Of a DNA stretch of 64,000 bases, positions 45,440 through 56,485 are shown in pieces. The DNA is from Gadus chalcogrammus. Lineage: Eukaryota > Chordata > Actinopteri > Gadiformes > Gadidae. A program made the position numbers and the translations under genes. The stretch is taken from assembly GCF_026213295.1 (NCBI RefSeq), contig NC_079427.1:28909746-28973745 (forward strand), in the 5' to 3' direction. Each line of letters starts with the position of its first letter. The stretch's first letter is position 1. Under the pieces are notes generated by a model that was not told where the DNA came from, did not search any database, and saw nothing but the letters and a program-made list of their open reading frames with translations.

Positions 45440-46743
45440 TAGAGATGCACCGATCAATCGGCCGCCGATTAAAAAAGCCGGTTTTGTATCCAATCGGCCA
45501 CAATCGGTGACCGGCCGGTCACTGTCGTAATTTCCGGTTTTCGGCCGATCAAACTCACCCGCATGCGCGGTGCGTAGTAGCTCAAGGTGCCCAGAGCGCG
45601 GAAAGAAAACATGTCGCATTAAAATCTGAAAGGACGCACTAAACTCACTATCCATGCGTCCCGGGGACGCATCTCATTTTCCCCATGAAAAACGATACAT
45701 TGTGAACATTAAACAACTCGTGTTTAATGTACAGTAACTGGCCAAAGAAACCTTCTTGTGAGCAGGCCGGACAAGCGCTGTTTCAACCCTCTGCGCATCT
45801 ACTCGACGCAGACGCAGACGTGATCCCCTGTACAAAGTATCGCGACATGCTAATTTAGCCGCTACCAAAACAACTAGCTCGTCACCGCTGATTTCATTTC
45901 AACAATTAAAAATACGAACTTCATAGTAAATAAACCCACGTTTCAACTGCTCGATGCTGTGCTCATTCGTGTCGATTATGTTGTAACGTTTAGGGGACGT
46001 GCTGTAATGAAATAAATGAAACATAATCCGGTGGTGGTGATGAAAACGACATTGAACGGCAGCCGCCATATTGTTATGCCCAAACGGCGCCTGCGCATAC
46101 ATCGCGCTTCCAACGAGATCCAGTTTTTCTCGAGAAACAGGCAGAGAAGAGAGAACGCAAAAATACCACCAAAGAAAAAGATTAAACCTATTGCAGGTCA
46201 GCAAACTATTGCAGCTGCATTTTCTGTCCCCACTACCTCTGCACTCCTCCCTGACTCTGATCAGCCTAGAGAGAGTACCTCAACATTGCCTGTACCTACT
46301 TCTGCCTCCCCCTCTACTGAGCCTGATGAGCCCACTGCAGAAGAAGTGCCTCAACCTTCTACATGTTCCTCCCAAAAAAAGCGAACTTTTCTGAAGCAGT
46401 GGCTCACCACATACTACAAATGGCTGCGCTTTTCAGATGACAATTTCATGTATTGAGTTTAACACTATTAATTTAATTTAAGAAATAGACTAATAATAAA
46501 AAAGAAACACATTTTTTAAACTGGGGAGTCGGGACCCATTGAATTTCTCAGGGACCCACCCAACTCGCCACCTGTGGGTCCCGGGGACTCACTACATTGA
46601 AAACCTATCAACATCACTGCTATTATATGATTATAATTATTTCTTAGAAAATCGGTATCGGAAAAACCGGTTTTGGCAGGTCAGACCTCCTTAAAAACCG
46701 GAAATCGGTATCGGCCAAGAATTTTGCAATCGGTGCATCTCTA
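45440..46743 (+). mobile_element. Non-autonomous hAT with a TTF-finger relic
   Basis: The duplication ACTGCAAC at 45432-45439 and 46744-46751 is exact. The ends are TAGAGATGCACCGATC and the complement of TAGAGATGCACCGATT. CCGGTTTT/AATCGG motifs are repeated near both ends. A transposase N-terminal fragment is present at 46016-46456; the rest is missing. Confidence 0.9.
46076..46456 (+). pseudogene. hAT transposase N-terminal fragment
   Basis: The frame from MPKRRLRIHRAS holds a basic region (KIPPKKKIKPIAG), a Ser/Thr/Pro-rich linker, and KRTFLKQWLTTYYKWLRFSD before a stop. The last part resembles the start of the TTF-type finger (FxxxWLxxYxWLxF) of KIAA1586/ZMYM6-like hAT proteins. The zinc ligands that should follow are lost. 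Confidence 0.6.
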
Positions 46744-46806
46744 ACTGCAACCATTCCAGAAAACCGGAACTAACCAGCGAGTGCCCATTCTCCTCATATT
46801 AGACTA

Positions 46807-46922
46807 TAGCTGTGTTCGAAATCGTTCCCTATCATGGATGTAGTGCACTAAATAGAGTGCACGCCATTTTGTAGGGTGTTCGAATTCTCAGTGGTCCACT
46901 ATATAGGGCACTGTAGTGCCGG
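46807..46922. repeat. Left end of a GCTGTGTTCGAAATCG-type MITE
   Basis: The sequence GCTGTGTTCGAAATCGTTCC preceded by TA starts here. The following 100 bases (GTAGTGCACTAAATAG, CACGCCATTTTGTAGGGTG) are the complement of 49921-50025. The two halves enclose the Harbinger element and part of another palindromic MITE. Confidence 0.8.
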
Positions 46923-47455
46923 AGGAAAAGGAGGACGTAGGCAACTTAATTATAACTGTTTAATCAAAAGAAACAGATCTGGGGCCGTATTCACAAAGCA
47001 TTTTATCTTACCGCTAGGAGTGCTCCTAACTCGCACTAAAACATTTTACGTAGGAGTTTTTTCTTAAAAGTTATTCACAAAGCCGCTGAGACCTACTCTT
47101 ACTAAGGAAAAATCACAGAGTGAACTAAGAGTGACGCGCCGTTGCTATGGATTACGTCAATTCTCGTGCACGAGTTTAGAAGCGGTCAGTTCGGTGATTG
47201 GTTGTTCAGACGAGCCCACTGAATCACCGAAAAACAAGGAAATAGCCTAGGCTAGAAATTAATTCCTATTAAGTAGTTATAGTGCAGTTAGCAGAATACA
47301 CGCATGATGACAATTTTGTGCAGACCACGATAATGACGTTGTAGCCTGCACGTTCAAGAGAGAAAGAAAGCAAACAATAAAAATACGTAAAATCTAAAAG
47401 AAAATAAATGTTACGAACTACCCAAGTGTTGACTGATTTGTGCCAAGGTGTTTAC

Positions 47456-48022
47456 CTAAAATGTGTTTTCAAAGTGATCCCTTAATGCCTGTCCACTCGG
47501 TTCCACACGGCCAAATTCCTTGTAATGTTGATCGCCATCATCATCATCATCATCATCGTCTGGCTGTGGAAAGTTCCTCCGCTTGCAGAGGTTGTGTAGA
47601 ATGGCACATACAGTGATTACTGTGCTTGCCCTCTCTGGGGTGAGGCGTATTTCGCCGTGGAGGACATGAAACCGACGTTTCATCTGCCCAATTCCTCTCT
47701 CCACAACATTAAAGTATAACATGTAAGTGATTACGCAGATTACGCTTAGTCCTAGGACTATACGTAATCTGCGTAATCACTTACATGTTACACTTTAACT
47801 GTGCTCCCGGTTGTGGATTGAGGTAGGGTGTCTAGAGCCACGTCTTGCATGGATAGTCACTGTCACCCAGCAAGTGACACCCAACTGGTACATCTCAAAA
47901 AGCTGCCTCAGACCGCTCACCATTAAAATGCGCGAATCATGGGTAGCTGAAGATCCAGGCCAATTTGCATCAAAAACAACCTGCGTGTTGATGGAATGCA
48001 CTTTCTTCCTATTGACGAACAC
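47456..48022 (-). pseudogene. HARBI1-like nuclease, split by a short inverted duplication
   Basis: Part one (48022-47799) reads FVNRKKVHSINTQVVFDAN, then WPGSSATHDSRIL, the DDE region of HARBI1. Part two (47722-47456) reads FNVVERGIGQMKRRFHVLHG, ITVCAILHNLC and an eight-Asp tract from a CAT repeat (47535-47556), ending GQALRDHFENTF. Between them a 36-bp inverted duplication (47709-47798) replaces coding sequence. The N-terminus is missing and the frame is interrupted, so it is non-functional. Confidence 0.82.
47709..47798. repeat. 36-bp inverted duplication inside HARBI1
   Basis: Arms 47709-47744 and 47763-47798 are complements with one mismatch, around an 18-bp loop that is itself partly palindromic (AGTCCTAGGACT). 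The left arm overlaps HARBI1 codons for FNV, so the right arm is a back-to-back copy of coding DNA. This is the expected product of a template-switch event. Confidence 0.85.
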
Positions 48023-48364
48023 GTCCTTGTCTTTTGATGGCGCAATTATTTCTATTTTTTATAAGTTATATTTTTATTTTTATAACTTATAATTTGTATA
48101 ACATTTTATTTCGGGACTAATCGGATTATTCCTGTTAGTCGGGGATGTTATTGCATCACGCATTAACTCCACAATAAATTGAATACCCTAACATTTCGTC
48201 TCGCAGGCATTTTAAGATTCTTTGTGAATAGGTCTTACTGAGTTAGGAGTCCTCTTGAGGACTTTTTAAGCTCTCCTAGACTTAGGTGCTACTTTTAGTC
48301 CTAAAATGTAAGAGTGACACGCCCATTATTTTTAGGAGTTACTCCTAAATTCGCCAGTTAGGAC

Positions 48365-49387
48365 CATAGACATCTTATAGGTAGACGGAGCATCGAATGC
48401 TACCGCCTACTGGCGCTGACGAGACGCGGGGCCGCCATCTTGGAGTGGTCATCCGCTCCACACAGTGTAATCCGTTTGGCTGGAGCAATGAACTGTCAGC
48501 GCATTTAATTAATCATACCTCACTGAATACCACAGATTTTCATGCGGTTTTTTGTCATACGTGTAGCTATGATAAAGGCCACATGGTTTGGCGTGTTTTA
48601 TTATTCAATACTAATTATACCAATAGTACGGTAATGTTAAATCTTGCTTGTGAAAAGTAATCCCCCGATTCCTATTATGGATTGTCCGCCGATTTGAGCA
48701 GGAATACGCTGAACAACAGCCCGGCATCCTGTTTCTGCTGCTGTTGCTGCTCCCGGTTGACCACTCCAAGATGGCGGCCGTATTTCCCGCTTCCCAGCAG
48801 CCAATGCTCCGTCTATCTATTATGCCGCTTTTCCACTGCATGGTACCAGCTCGACACGACTCGACTCGACTCGACTCAGCTCGCCTTTTTTGCGTTTCCA
48901 CCGCGATCTAGTACTTCAAGTGGCTGCTTTTTCTAGTACCGCCTCGCTCTAGGTTCCAAGCGGCTGAGCCGATGCTAAAATGTGACGTCGGCAGACGGCC
49001 GGCCACTGATTGGCCAGAGAGTGTGACGAAGTCACGAGAGCGACATGGCAACCATGCTGGTAACGATAGAACAGCCATAGTAGCGCCGCAGCCAACATAT
49101 TCCACTTCTTCAACATGCCAGCTAATAATACGAACACGAATACCATCGCATCGATGTTCTCCATTGTTGTTATGTGGGTTCTGTCCATGTGTGGGTTACG
49201 TAGGTGTTGTTTGCGTCGCGTACAAAAATACGTCACGGCCCTTTCGCGCAGACGACCCCGCCCACGTCCCGGAGGTACTATTTGCGGTGGAAAAGCACCC
49301 GCGCTGCTACCGTGTCGAGTCGTGTCGAGTCGTGTTGTGTCGAGTCGAGCTACATGTGCGGTGGAAAAGCGGCATAAGATGTCTATG
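48365..49387. mobile_element. hAT-like MITE, 1.0 kb
   Basis: The 8-bp duplication GTTAGGAC lies at 48357-48364 and 49388-49395. The ends are CATAGACATCTTAT and its complement. The empty site is recoverable from the surrounding Harbinger terminal repeat. A further MITE (48823-49374) is inserted close to its right end. Confidence 0.85.
48823..49374. mobile_element. MITE with TGCCGCTTTTCCAC ends
   Basis: The ends are TGCCGCTTTTCCACTGCA and the complement of TGCCGCTTTTCCACCGCA, flanked by TA on both sides (48821-48822 and 49375-49376). Runs of CGACT units near 48855-48880 and GTCGAGTCGT units near 49313-49345 form complementary tandem repeats. No coding sequence. Confidence 0.8.
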
Positions 49388-49450
49388 GTTAGGACCTACT
49401 TTTAGCCCTAAGATCCTTTGTGAATACGGCCCCAGAACAAACAGTCACAG

Positions 49451-50619
49451 TAGCTGTGTTCGAAATCGTTCCCTATCCACTCACTCACTATTCCCTATAT
49501 AGTGTTCATGATATAGTGCACTATTTAGGGAACGAACAAACGAGAATTCGGTCACTACGCTTAAGATTTCTAAACGTCATTTGCGTCAGTAAATGCGCCG
49601 GGTATTTGTGTGACGCAGACAGATGCGCCAACATCATGTAAACAAACCGGGCACTCACGACGAAAGCTGGAGGTTGTATTGATGTTGAATGTTACATTTC
49701 CTTGTTTAATTAATTTTGAATGTTAAATATTCTATGTTAAATCCCAAATAAATTTTTGACATTTCTAAACGAAAGCCTGAGACTCCATCATTAAATGTAT
49801 TTCTTTTCGCGGTTATTCAGCTTCTTCTTCTCCTCCGGGAAAACACGACCGCATTGCATTGTGGTATACGGGAGTAACATGTAGGGTACATCGTATGTAC
49901 CCTATTTTAAGTCCACTATATAGTGCCCTATATAGTGGACCACTGAGAATTCGAACACCCTACAAAATGGCGTGCACCCTATTTAGTGCACTACATCCAT
50001 GATAGGGAACGATTTCGAACACAGCTAGTGCATGGCTAGATCGCTGTGTAACACTCTAACGCGTCCCCCTAGCCCCCCGTGACGTCTAACCAGTTCCCTC
50101 CCACTCGATCCGTAAGAGGGGAACACGAACCTATAATGTAGTCACTACAGCACTATATAGTGGACTTAAAATAGGGTACATACGTGTTCCCTACATGTTA
50201 CTCCCGTATACCACAATGCAATGCGGTTGTATTTTTCCAGGGGAGAAGAAGAAGCTGAATAACCGCGAAAACGAATACATTTAATGATGGAGTCTCCGGC
50301 TTGTGTTAAGAAATGTCAACAATTTATTTGGGATTTAACATAGAATATTTAACATTCAAAATTAATTAAAAAAAACTTGAACAAGGAAATGTAACATTCA
50401 ACATCAATGCATCTCCAGCCCGGTTTGTTTAGATGATGTCGGCGCATCACGTCACACAAATACCAGGCGCATTTACTGACGCAAATGACGTTTAGAAATG
50501 TTCAGCGTAGTGTCCGATTTCTCGTTCCCCATTCCCTATATAGTGCACTAGGCCTATATCATGTACACTATATAGGGCATAGGGAACGAGTGTATAGGGA
50601 ACGATTTCGAACACAGCTA
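49451..50619. mobile_element. Palindromic MITE, arms of about 470 bp
   Basis: TA-flanked ends GCTGTGTTCGAAATCGTTCC and its complement. The arms (about 49453-49925 and 50150-50617) are complementary for most of their length, including TTTGCGTCAGTAAATGCGC, GAAGAAGAAGCTGAATAACC and GGTATACGGGAGTAACATG. The loop (49926-50150) contains the right end of another copy of the same MITE family (49921-50025). Confidence 0.85.
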
Positions 50620-50841
50620 TTCTCTGGTCATTCCCCCTCCAAACGGAAACAGCGTGCTGTGCAGCAGGCGCAATGCACTGTGGTAGTTTGAGGATTTCTT
50701 ACTTTTGAGCCAGAGAGACACATCTGGCTAGGATGAATCGATTTCCATTTTCTTTGCACATTTATAATACATAGACAATTTTACTTAATATAACCTTCAT
50801 ATCGCCAACGTTGAAGTATCCCTTTAACTAGGGAATGGCTC

Positions 50842-51601
50842 TGTCACGTTAAAATTGTACCGGGGGAGAAAATTGTACCGGCCTACGTCATCGTTTGTTT
50901 ACATCCTGACAACCTGACAACCTGCACGGCAACAGACGACGCGATGCAGAAAACATGTTTCCAAACGACGAAATAACATAATACAGATAGCGGATCGCTA
51001 TCTGTATTATGATAGATAGCGATAACACTTGTTTTTACTTTATATTTGTAATATATTTAATTGTTTAATCGAAACAATAAAAAAATTTGCCCACGATACG
51101 GGCGATCGTGTCGAATGACGCGTCAAATCACGTAGGAAGGTTCTTGAACATTCTAGACTATGAAACCTGCTTAAAACACTCAGTTTACTAGCTAAATTCA
51201 ATTAAACAATTCAATACAATACAAATATAAAGTAAAAACAAGTGTTATCTAGCGATCCGTTATCTGTATTATGTTTCAAGAACCCTCCTACGTCATTTGA
51301 CGCGATCGCCCGTTTCGCGGGCAAAACATTTGTCATTTGACGCGATCGCCCGTTTTGCGGGCAAATTTTTTTATTGTTTCGATTAAACAATTAAATACAA
51401 TACAAATATAAAGTAAAAACAAGTGTTATCGCTATCTATCATAATACAGATAGCGATCCGGTATCTGTATTATGTTATTTCGTCGTTTGGAAACATGTTT
51501 TCTGCATCGTGTCGTCTGTTGCCGGGCAGGTTGTCAGGATGTAAACAAACGATGACGTAGGCCGGTACAATTTTCGCCCCCGGTACAATTTTAACGTGAC
51601 A
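50842..51601. mobile_element. Long-inverted-repeat MITE, 760 bp
   Basis: The ends are TGTCACGTTAAAATTGTACC and its complement; a GCTC duplication lies at 50838-50841 and 51602-51605. Inverted arms run about 300 bp and include GATGACGTAGGCCGGTACAA and TATCTGTATTATG. A second internal pair (GGGCGATCG motifs) is present. No coding sequence. Confidence 0.82.
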
Positions 51602-51616
51602 GCTCCCCTTATTTCA

Positions 51617-51619
<3 letters not shown>

Positions 51620-51712
<93 letters not shown>
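51620..51712. repeat. (CA)n microsatellite, about 46 units
   Basis: An uninterrupted CA dinucleotide run of about 93 bp. It is likely to be polymorphic. Confidence 0.97.
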
Positions 51713-51715
<3 letters not shown>

Positions 51716-51984
51716 CAATCTAGTCGTAACACATAAACTATGCTTCTAATTAAGTTTGAAATAATTGACATCATTATGATCACTATTTCTGTTGTCATAT
51801 TTTAAGCTATCCACAGTTTCTTCACCACATAATTGACAACACGGTTTTAATAAGGGTTTAATGATAAGTTTAAGACTACAAACATGGCCACTTTGCCATT
51901 TCCGTTTAAGCCAAGAGACCAAAGGTTTACCTGGGTAAATTAGAACATGTAGGCGTGGCCTATTTACCGTTTCGCCCACTCCCA

Positions 51985-52699
51985 ATGGAGTGGCGAAGTC
52001 ACGCCCCTTCCGGTAGAGCTCATGGGACCTATGAGATCGAAAAATATGAATGGGTGTCAATGGAGAGAAAATAATTATTTTCTGGTCCCAGTCTTTATAT
52101 GCCCTGGATTACACATATGTTGTTTGTGGATTTAAATGATAATTTTTCATGCAAAGAAAACTAAAAATGTTCGTGAACAAGTTTGATAATTTTAGGTTTT
52201 ATGTGAGGCCGCTTTGTGAACTACTGCTCTTCGCTGCTCTCGACGCATATGATATACGTCACCACACCCGCCCTTGGAACTCGGCACAAGGATGGCGATC
52301 TCTCTGCCCCACTTCACCGCTTTTTCCAAGGGGAGGAAAAAATCATCGAAAGAGGTGAAAACCATTATAAGTCGGGGCACGTGCAGAGTTTCAGTTATGC
52401 CGATGGGAAGATTGTCGGTCTTCTCCACGCCAGTCGCAGGGAGCGTGACGTCACATACGAGCCGTTTAGTCTTTCTCGTTGTGTTTTCTCTACAGCCTTT
52501 ATCTGAACAAATGCACAATAAACGGTCGAACTCTTTGCATGAAAAATTATCATTTAAATCCACAAACATGTGTTATCCAGGGCATATAAAGACTGGGACC
52601 AGAAAATAATTATTTTCTCTCCATTGACACCCATTCATATTTTTCGATCTCATAGGTCCCATGAGCCCTACCGGAAAGGGCGTGACTTCGCCACTCCAT
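51985..52699. mobile_element. Inverted-repeat MITE with a possible captured coding piece
   Basis: The ends are ATGGAGTGGCGAAGTCACGC and its complement, with arms of about 190 bp that include CTGGTCCCAGTCTTTATATG and AATAATTATTTTCT. The central 300 bp is unpaired and holds a plus-strand ORF (52216-52506). The target duplication is unclear. Confidence 0.8.
52216..52506 (+). pseudogene. ORF in MITE centre, weakly like a SWIM/YqaJ-associated segment
   Basis: The frame includes HYKSGHVQSFSYADGKIVG and LLHASRRERDVTYEP. In fish, transposon-associated proteins with a SWIM finger and YqaJ nuclease domain often have a similar (Y/K)SGHV..(F/I).Y..G.(I/V).G.V.AS segment ahead of the zinc finger. The finger and nuclease are not visible here. 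The match is from pattern only, and it may be a fragment picked up by the MITE. No start of its own is implied. Confidence 0.3.
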
Positions 52700-52846
52700 A
52701 GAACTGTTTGTTTACCTCCAGAACGCAAGCCCGTTTACCTTGTGTCTCTGTTAGAATAAACCACGTTGTTGAACATTTACCACTCCGAGTCATACCTAGC
52801 ACGAGACCACAAAGGATTAATTTAGTTTTACATCAACGGACCACAG

Positions 52847-52993
52847 CGCCATCTTCACTCTATCCCATTGCCTGATGGAACAGGGCGCCATATTCACCCG
52901 ATACCGGTGCCCGGATGGAACAGGGGGCCATCTTTGCTCCATCCCAGTGCCCGGATGAAACAGGGCGCCATCTTTACTCCATCCCAGTGCTGC
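52847..52993. promoter_or_regulatory. Tandem repeat with GCGCCATCTT motifs upstream of ywhae
   Basis: Four imperfect 37-41-bp units, each with (G/C)GCCAT(C/A)TT followed by a pyrimidine-rich stretch and (C/G)CCxGATGGAACAGGG. The motifs start at about 52849, 52887, 52927 and 52967. CCATCTT is the core of the YY1 site on the reverse strand (AAGATGG). The repeat ends about 125 bp before the ywhae start codon, in the expected core promoter or 5' UTR. Regulation by YY1 is an inference. Confidence 0.55.
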
Positions 52994-53118
52994 CGGTGGG
53001 GCGGAACGACTCTCTACCAACCATTGGTATTAGGAACCGCTGACAACTCATACCGACGTGCTTTTTCAACATTTGTCCGTTTTAAAAGCTCGCTCTACCA
53101 CATACAGATCCTAACACC

Positions 53119-53182
53119 ATGGGTGACCGGGAGGACTTGGTGTACCAGGCTAAGCTTGCCGAGCAGGCGGAGCGGTACGACG
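53119..53182 (+). CDS. ywhae: ywhae (14-3-3 epsilon), exon 1
   Basis: 14-3-3 epsilon is a dimeric adaptor that binds phospho-Ser/Thr motifs in signalling, cell-cycle and cytoskeletal proteins, mainly in the cytoplasm. The exon starts at ATG 53119 with MGDREDLVYQAKLAEQAERY, the N-terminal helix of the epsilon isoform (the MxDREDLVYQAKLAEQAERYD start is diagnostic). It ends after the first base of a Glu codon at GGTAAG (phase 1). The only 14-3-3 gene in the window; exons 2-4 follow and the last one or two exons lie beyond position 64000. The full protein is about 255 residues; residues 1 to about 193 are encoded here. The isoform call rests on the sequence of all four exons and is firm. Confidence 0.97.
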
Positions 53183-54411
53183 GTAAGACGCTGGGAGGCT
53201 CTGCGGGGGACGGGTTCGACCTGGGAGTGCGGTGTTAGCTCTGGATAGCAACATGCTACGCTAACTGACTGTCGGACATAGTCGACGGACAAGCGGTGTT
53301 CAATCACCCCGCTGATGGGCGTGGTTCGACAGCTGTCCGATGTGTGATTCACGTGCAGCACCAATTACATATTTTATATTCTTTGATAGACGTCGTAGAG
53401 CGGTCCTCATTTATCGACACTGGCTAACGTTAGCGGCTAACACAAAATGGCGGATGGTCGGTGAGCTGTCAGACTCTCGCTCCCTGCACCAGGCTTGCCC
53501 GAAAAACTTAAGTGTTTTTGACCCACTGGTGGGCACTCTTAAGATAAGCTTGCGGTAAACTTATGTAATTTCAGGCTAACGCCGATTTAATGAAAATAAA
53601 TGCAAATGTCACACTGTAGCGTTATTAATGAGATCAGCCGCTGTTAGCTGATTAGTAGCCTGTGTGCTACGGGAGAGCGGTGGGAGGGAGGGCAGCTGTT
53701 CACTGGGGTGTTCCCCTACAGCCCACATATACGGATCTACCCGGGAGAACGACCCTCCTCTGGGGCCGGTCCAGTACCGCCAGACCCTGGTGCCAGCAGG
53801 GGCCTCGCCGGGCTGTTTTTAGATGGACGGTAACTACTGTTACAGGGCGTGTTGCCCGGTAACGTTGTCTGATAGTGCCTATGAGTCATTGGTGGGGTTT
53901 GCCCCCCAGGGTGTATTTATGGCGATGCATGTGTGACGTGCTTACGATTACTATACACAATAGGCGGACTTTAATATTTTGCACATGCTTGAATAATGTG
54001 CAATTACCCCAGAGTCACAGCATTGGGGAGAAGTATTTTTGTGTTGTATTAAAACATTTTGCAACACACCAGTTGCAAGGTTTTAGCCAATCAAAACACC
54101 CTCTCTCAGAAAATGTGGGCAGCCCAGGTATGTGCTCTTTCAACAGACAAGTGATTTAACCTTTTGTTATACATCTGACTCTTGGTATGGCTCAGCACCG
54201 GTTAACGTTTCTAAAGCAATGCAAATCTTATAAAACGTTGATATTACTTGAGTCTTTTTTAGCCACAATTTACCTCCTTTTGTTTGGCGGCTATCTCGTT
54301 TCTGACCCCTGTCTATTGTACCTAAAATATTTCACAAGTTTATGTTTCTGTACAAATGCATGGCCTTATGAGCTTGATACATGTCTTGTCGTATGCCCCA
54401 CCTCCCAACAG

Positions 54412-54611
54412 AGATGGTGGAGTCCATGAAGCTGGTGGCGGGGATGGATGTGGAGCTGACGGTGGAGGAGAGGAACCTGCTATCGGTGGCATACAAGAAC
54501 GTGATCGGAGCGCGGCGAGCATCCTGGAGGATAATCAGCAGCATCGAACAGAGGGAGGAGAGCAAGGGCGGGGAAGACAAGCTCAAGATGATTCGGGAAT
54601 ACAGGAAAACG
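54412..54611 (+). CDS. ywhae: ywhae exon 2
   Basis: Acceptor CCCAACAG then [60 protein letters not shown] and IREYRKT, donor GGTAAC at 54612. It contains the 14-3-3 signature [11 protein letters not shown], the phospho-peptide-binding Lys (K50) and Arg (R57), and the dimer interface helices. The length is 200 bp; with exon 1 it makes exactly 88 codons. Confidence 0.97.
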
Positions 54612-56244
54612 GTAACGTGGCCCCATCTGTGCTCAGTGTGTTTGTTCCATTAATAACATGCTAACGAGAGCTATTAGTGCTGTCTGTCTTCTAGGGGTGC
54701 AATGGATCACAAAACTCACGGTTCAGATCGTGTTACGGTTTTTGAGGCCCGGGTCGGCTCATTTTCGGATCAACAACAAAAAAAGTTGTGCGACCGAATT
54801 TCCCATCACCAAATTTGCCCTTTTTTTTTTTTACATGTTAAACGTGGACGGGGTGCGTCAATGATTCCGGAATCTTTAGCAGGCCAATGAGTGTAAGAAA
54901 GATAGGGAATGGCCACTGTAAGTGGCTAATGTGTCGAGGGGGAGGGTCCTAGAGATTATCGAGCGTGCATAAAAGTTTGTGCGAAGGAGAAAGATTTCAC
55001 AACGTGCCACGTGCATTTACAATGAGCAAGCAAACTATTGAATCGTTCTTCCGACCTTCGGCTAGTGTGCCAGTGCAAGTCAGTCCTGCACGGGTCTTAT
55101 TTTACAAACCCCCTACCCGCAATACTTCAAACCGCACCGACCTCTGTTCCGACAGTAGCCCGACCAGACCCGCTATAAATTGATATCGACACCCGACCCG
55201 CACCCGATGGAAAATTAGAAACATTAGATGGGCATTACACTATCTGGTGTTTGGCTTGGTGCTTTAGATTGTTGTGCAAAAAAAGCACATCATCCACTGT
55301 TGACGGTTTTAGTTGACTCTTCCGCTCCTGATTAACATATCCAGCACCGGTGAAGTCTCGCTCGCAATCGCAAAACCCGCGCCCGACCCGCGCTGTTCAG
55401 GCGTCCGACCCGACTCGTTTCATCCAAATTGTGCGGGTCACCCGAACCAGTGCAGGACTCTGCTTCAGCTACCATAAAGGGCTTTTCACACGGGAGGCGT
55501 TTGTCGGGCCTGATAATGCATTCTCAATGGAGAGGCGAGCGGGCGGAGAGGAGGCTCAGCGTCCTGTCAAGCGGCACGACAAGCGGGCGCACTCCTGTGA
55601 AACTGTCGCTTCAGTACTTGTCGAACGGATGCATGCGCAAACCTGGAAACCGTTGGGGTAGATGAGAATCACAATAAAATGTGACACTGAATTTGAAACG
55701 GCACATTGTAATTTCTGCATCTATTATCAAAATAGTTAGTTAGTTAATTAGTAATACAGAGAAAATTTGTAGAAATGTGAATATTTGGTTGGCATGTTGA
55801 TTAACGGTGTGTGCCCCTAAAATTTCTGGTTGCGCCCCTACAATTTTCAGTTAGGGGCCACAGTGCTCCTAGTGAAAAAAATAAGTCTGGAGCCCTGAAC
55901 AAGACAAATGTGACTTTAAATAAAATCTTCAAATGTGTAAAAAAAAATAAAGTGAAACATTTGGTAATAATCCTGCTTCCTTTAAGCATAGTACATATAT
56001 ATAAAAAAATGCTTTTGTCCACATAAAATAAAAACAAAATAAAGTGCAATCTGAGGCATTATTCCTTCTTCTTTTTGAGATGGATAGTAAATAATAAAAG
56101 ATAAACCTGTGTCCAAAGGAAGCACCGCAGACCTGGATTAACAACTTTAAATTCAGGATGTCTGCACTGGGGAGAGTTTAGAGCCCAGCCAATGCAGACA
56201 TCCTCATCTTTTTTTTTTTTCATCAAGTATCAGTCAACATTCTG

Positions 56245-56485
56245 TTGTGTTTAATTTGGCATTTTGTAAATCCATTGATTTCTGTTTGAAGGCTTGTTGC
56301 TCGTTTACCGGAAATGGAAAGGGGGGTTGGTTGTAGTCTTTTCGCTCGGTTCTAGCCCTACTTTTGATACGGAGAACCGAGCGAAAAAGACTACAACCAA
56401 ACAAACTAAACAGCCCATTTCCGCTCCTGGTCCGGTTTCCGTTATCAATGGGATTTACAAAATGCCAAATTAAACAAGACAGAAA
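56245..56485. repeat. Foldback sequence in the intronic hAT
   Basis: GTGTTTAATTTGGCATTTTG and its near complement bracket about 240 bp; TTGTAGTCTTTTCGCTCGG pairs with its complement near 56385. It is a short foldback unit with a small centre and no coding sequence. Confidence 0.7.

Larger units (their letters stand above)
46981..49433 (-). mobile_element. Harbinger element with a nested hAT MITE
   Basis: The ends are GGGGCCGTATTCACAAAG at 46981 and its complement at 49433. Further inverted repeats (CTTACC..GGAGT / ACTCC motifs) extend inward. A HARBI1-like pseudogene (47456-48022, minus) is inside, and a 1-kb hAT MITE (48365-49387) is inserted near the right end. The target duplication could not be defined clearly. 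Confidence 0.85.

Noticed and set aside
51475..51708. Cys-Val repeat ORF
   Set aside because: It is the translation of the (CA)n microsatellite.
52192..52569. Minus-strand ORF of 125 codons in the MITE
   Set aside because: It runs into the inverted-repeat arm and has no known motif; the plus-strand frame gave the only weak similarity.
53183..54411. Additional exons in ywhae intron 1
   Set aside because: Short ORFs such as 53662-53862 have no 14-3-3 similarity, and the phase of exons 1 and 2 already joins correctly.
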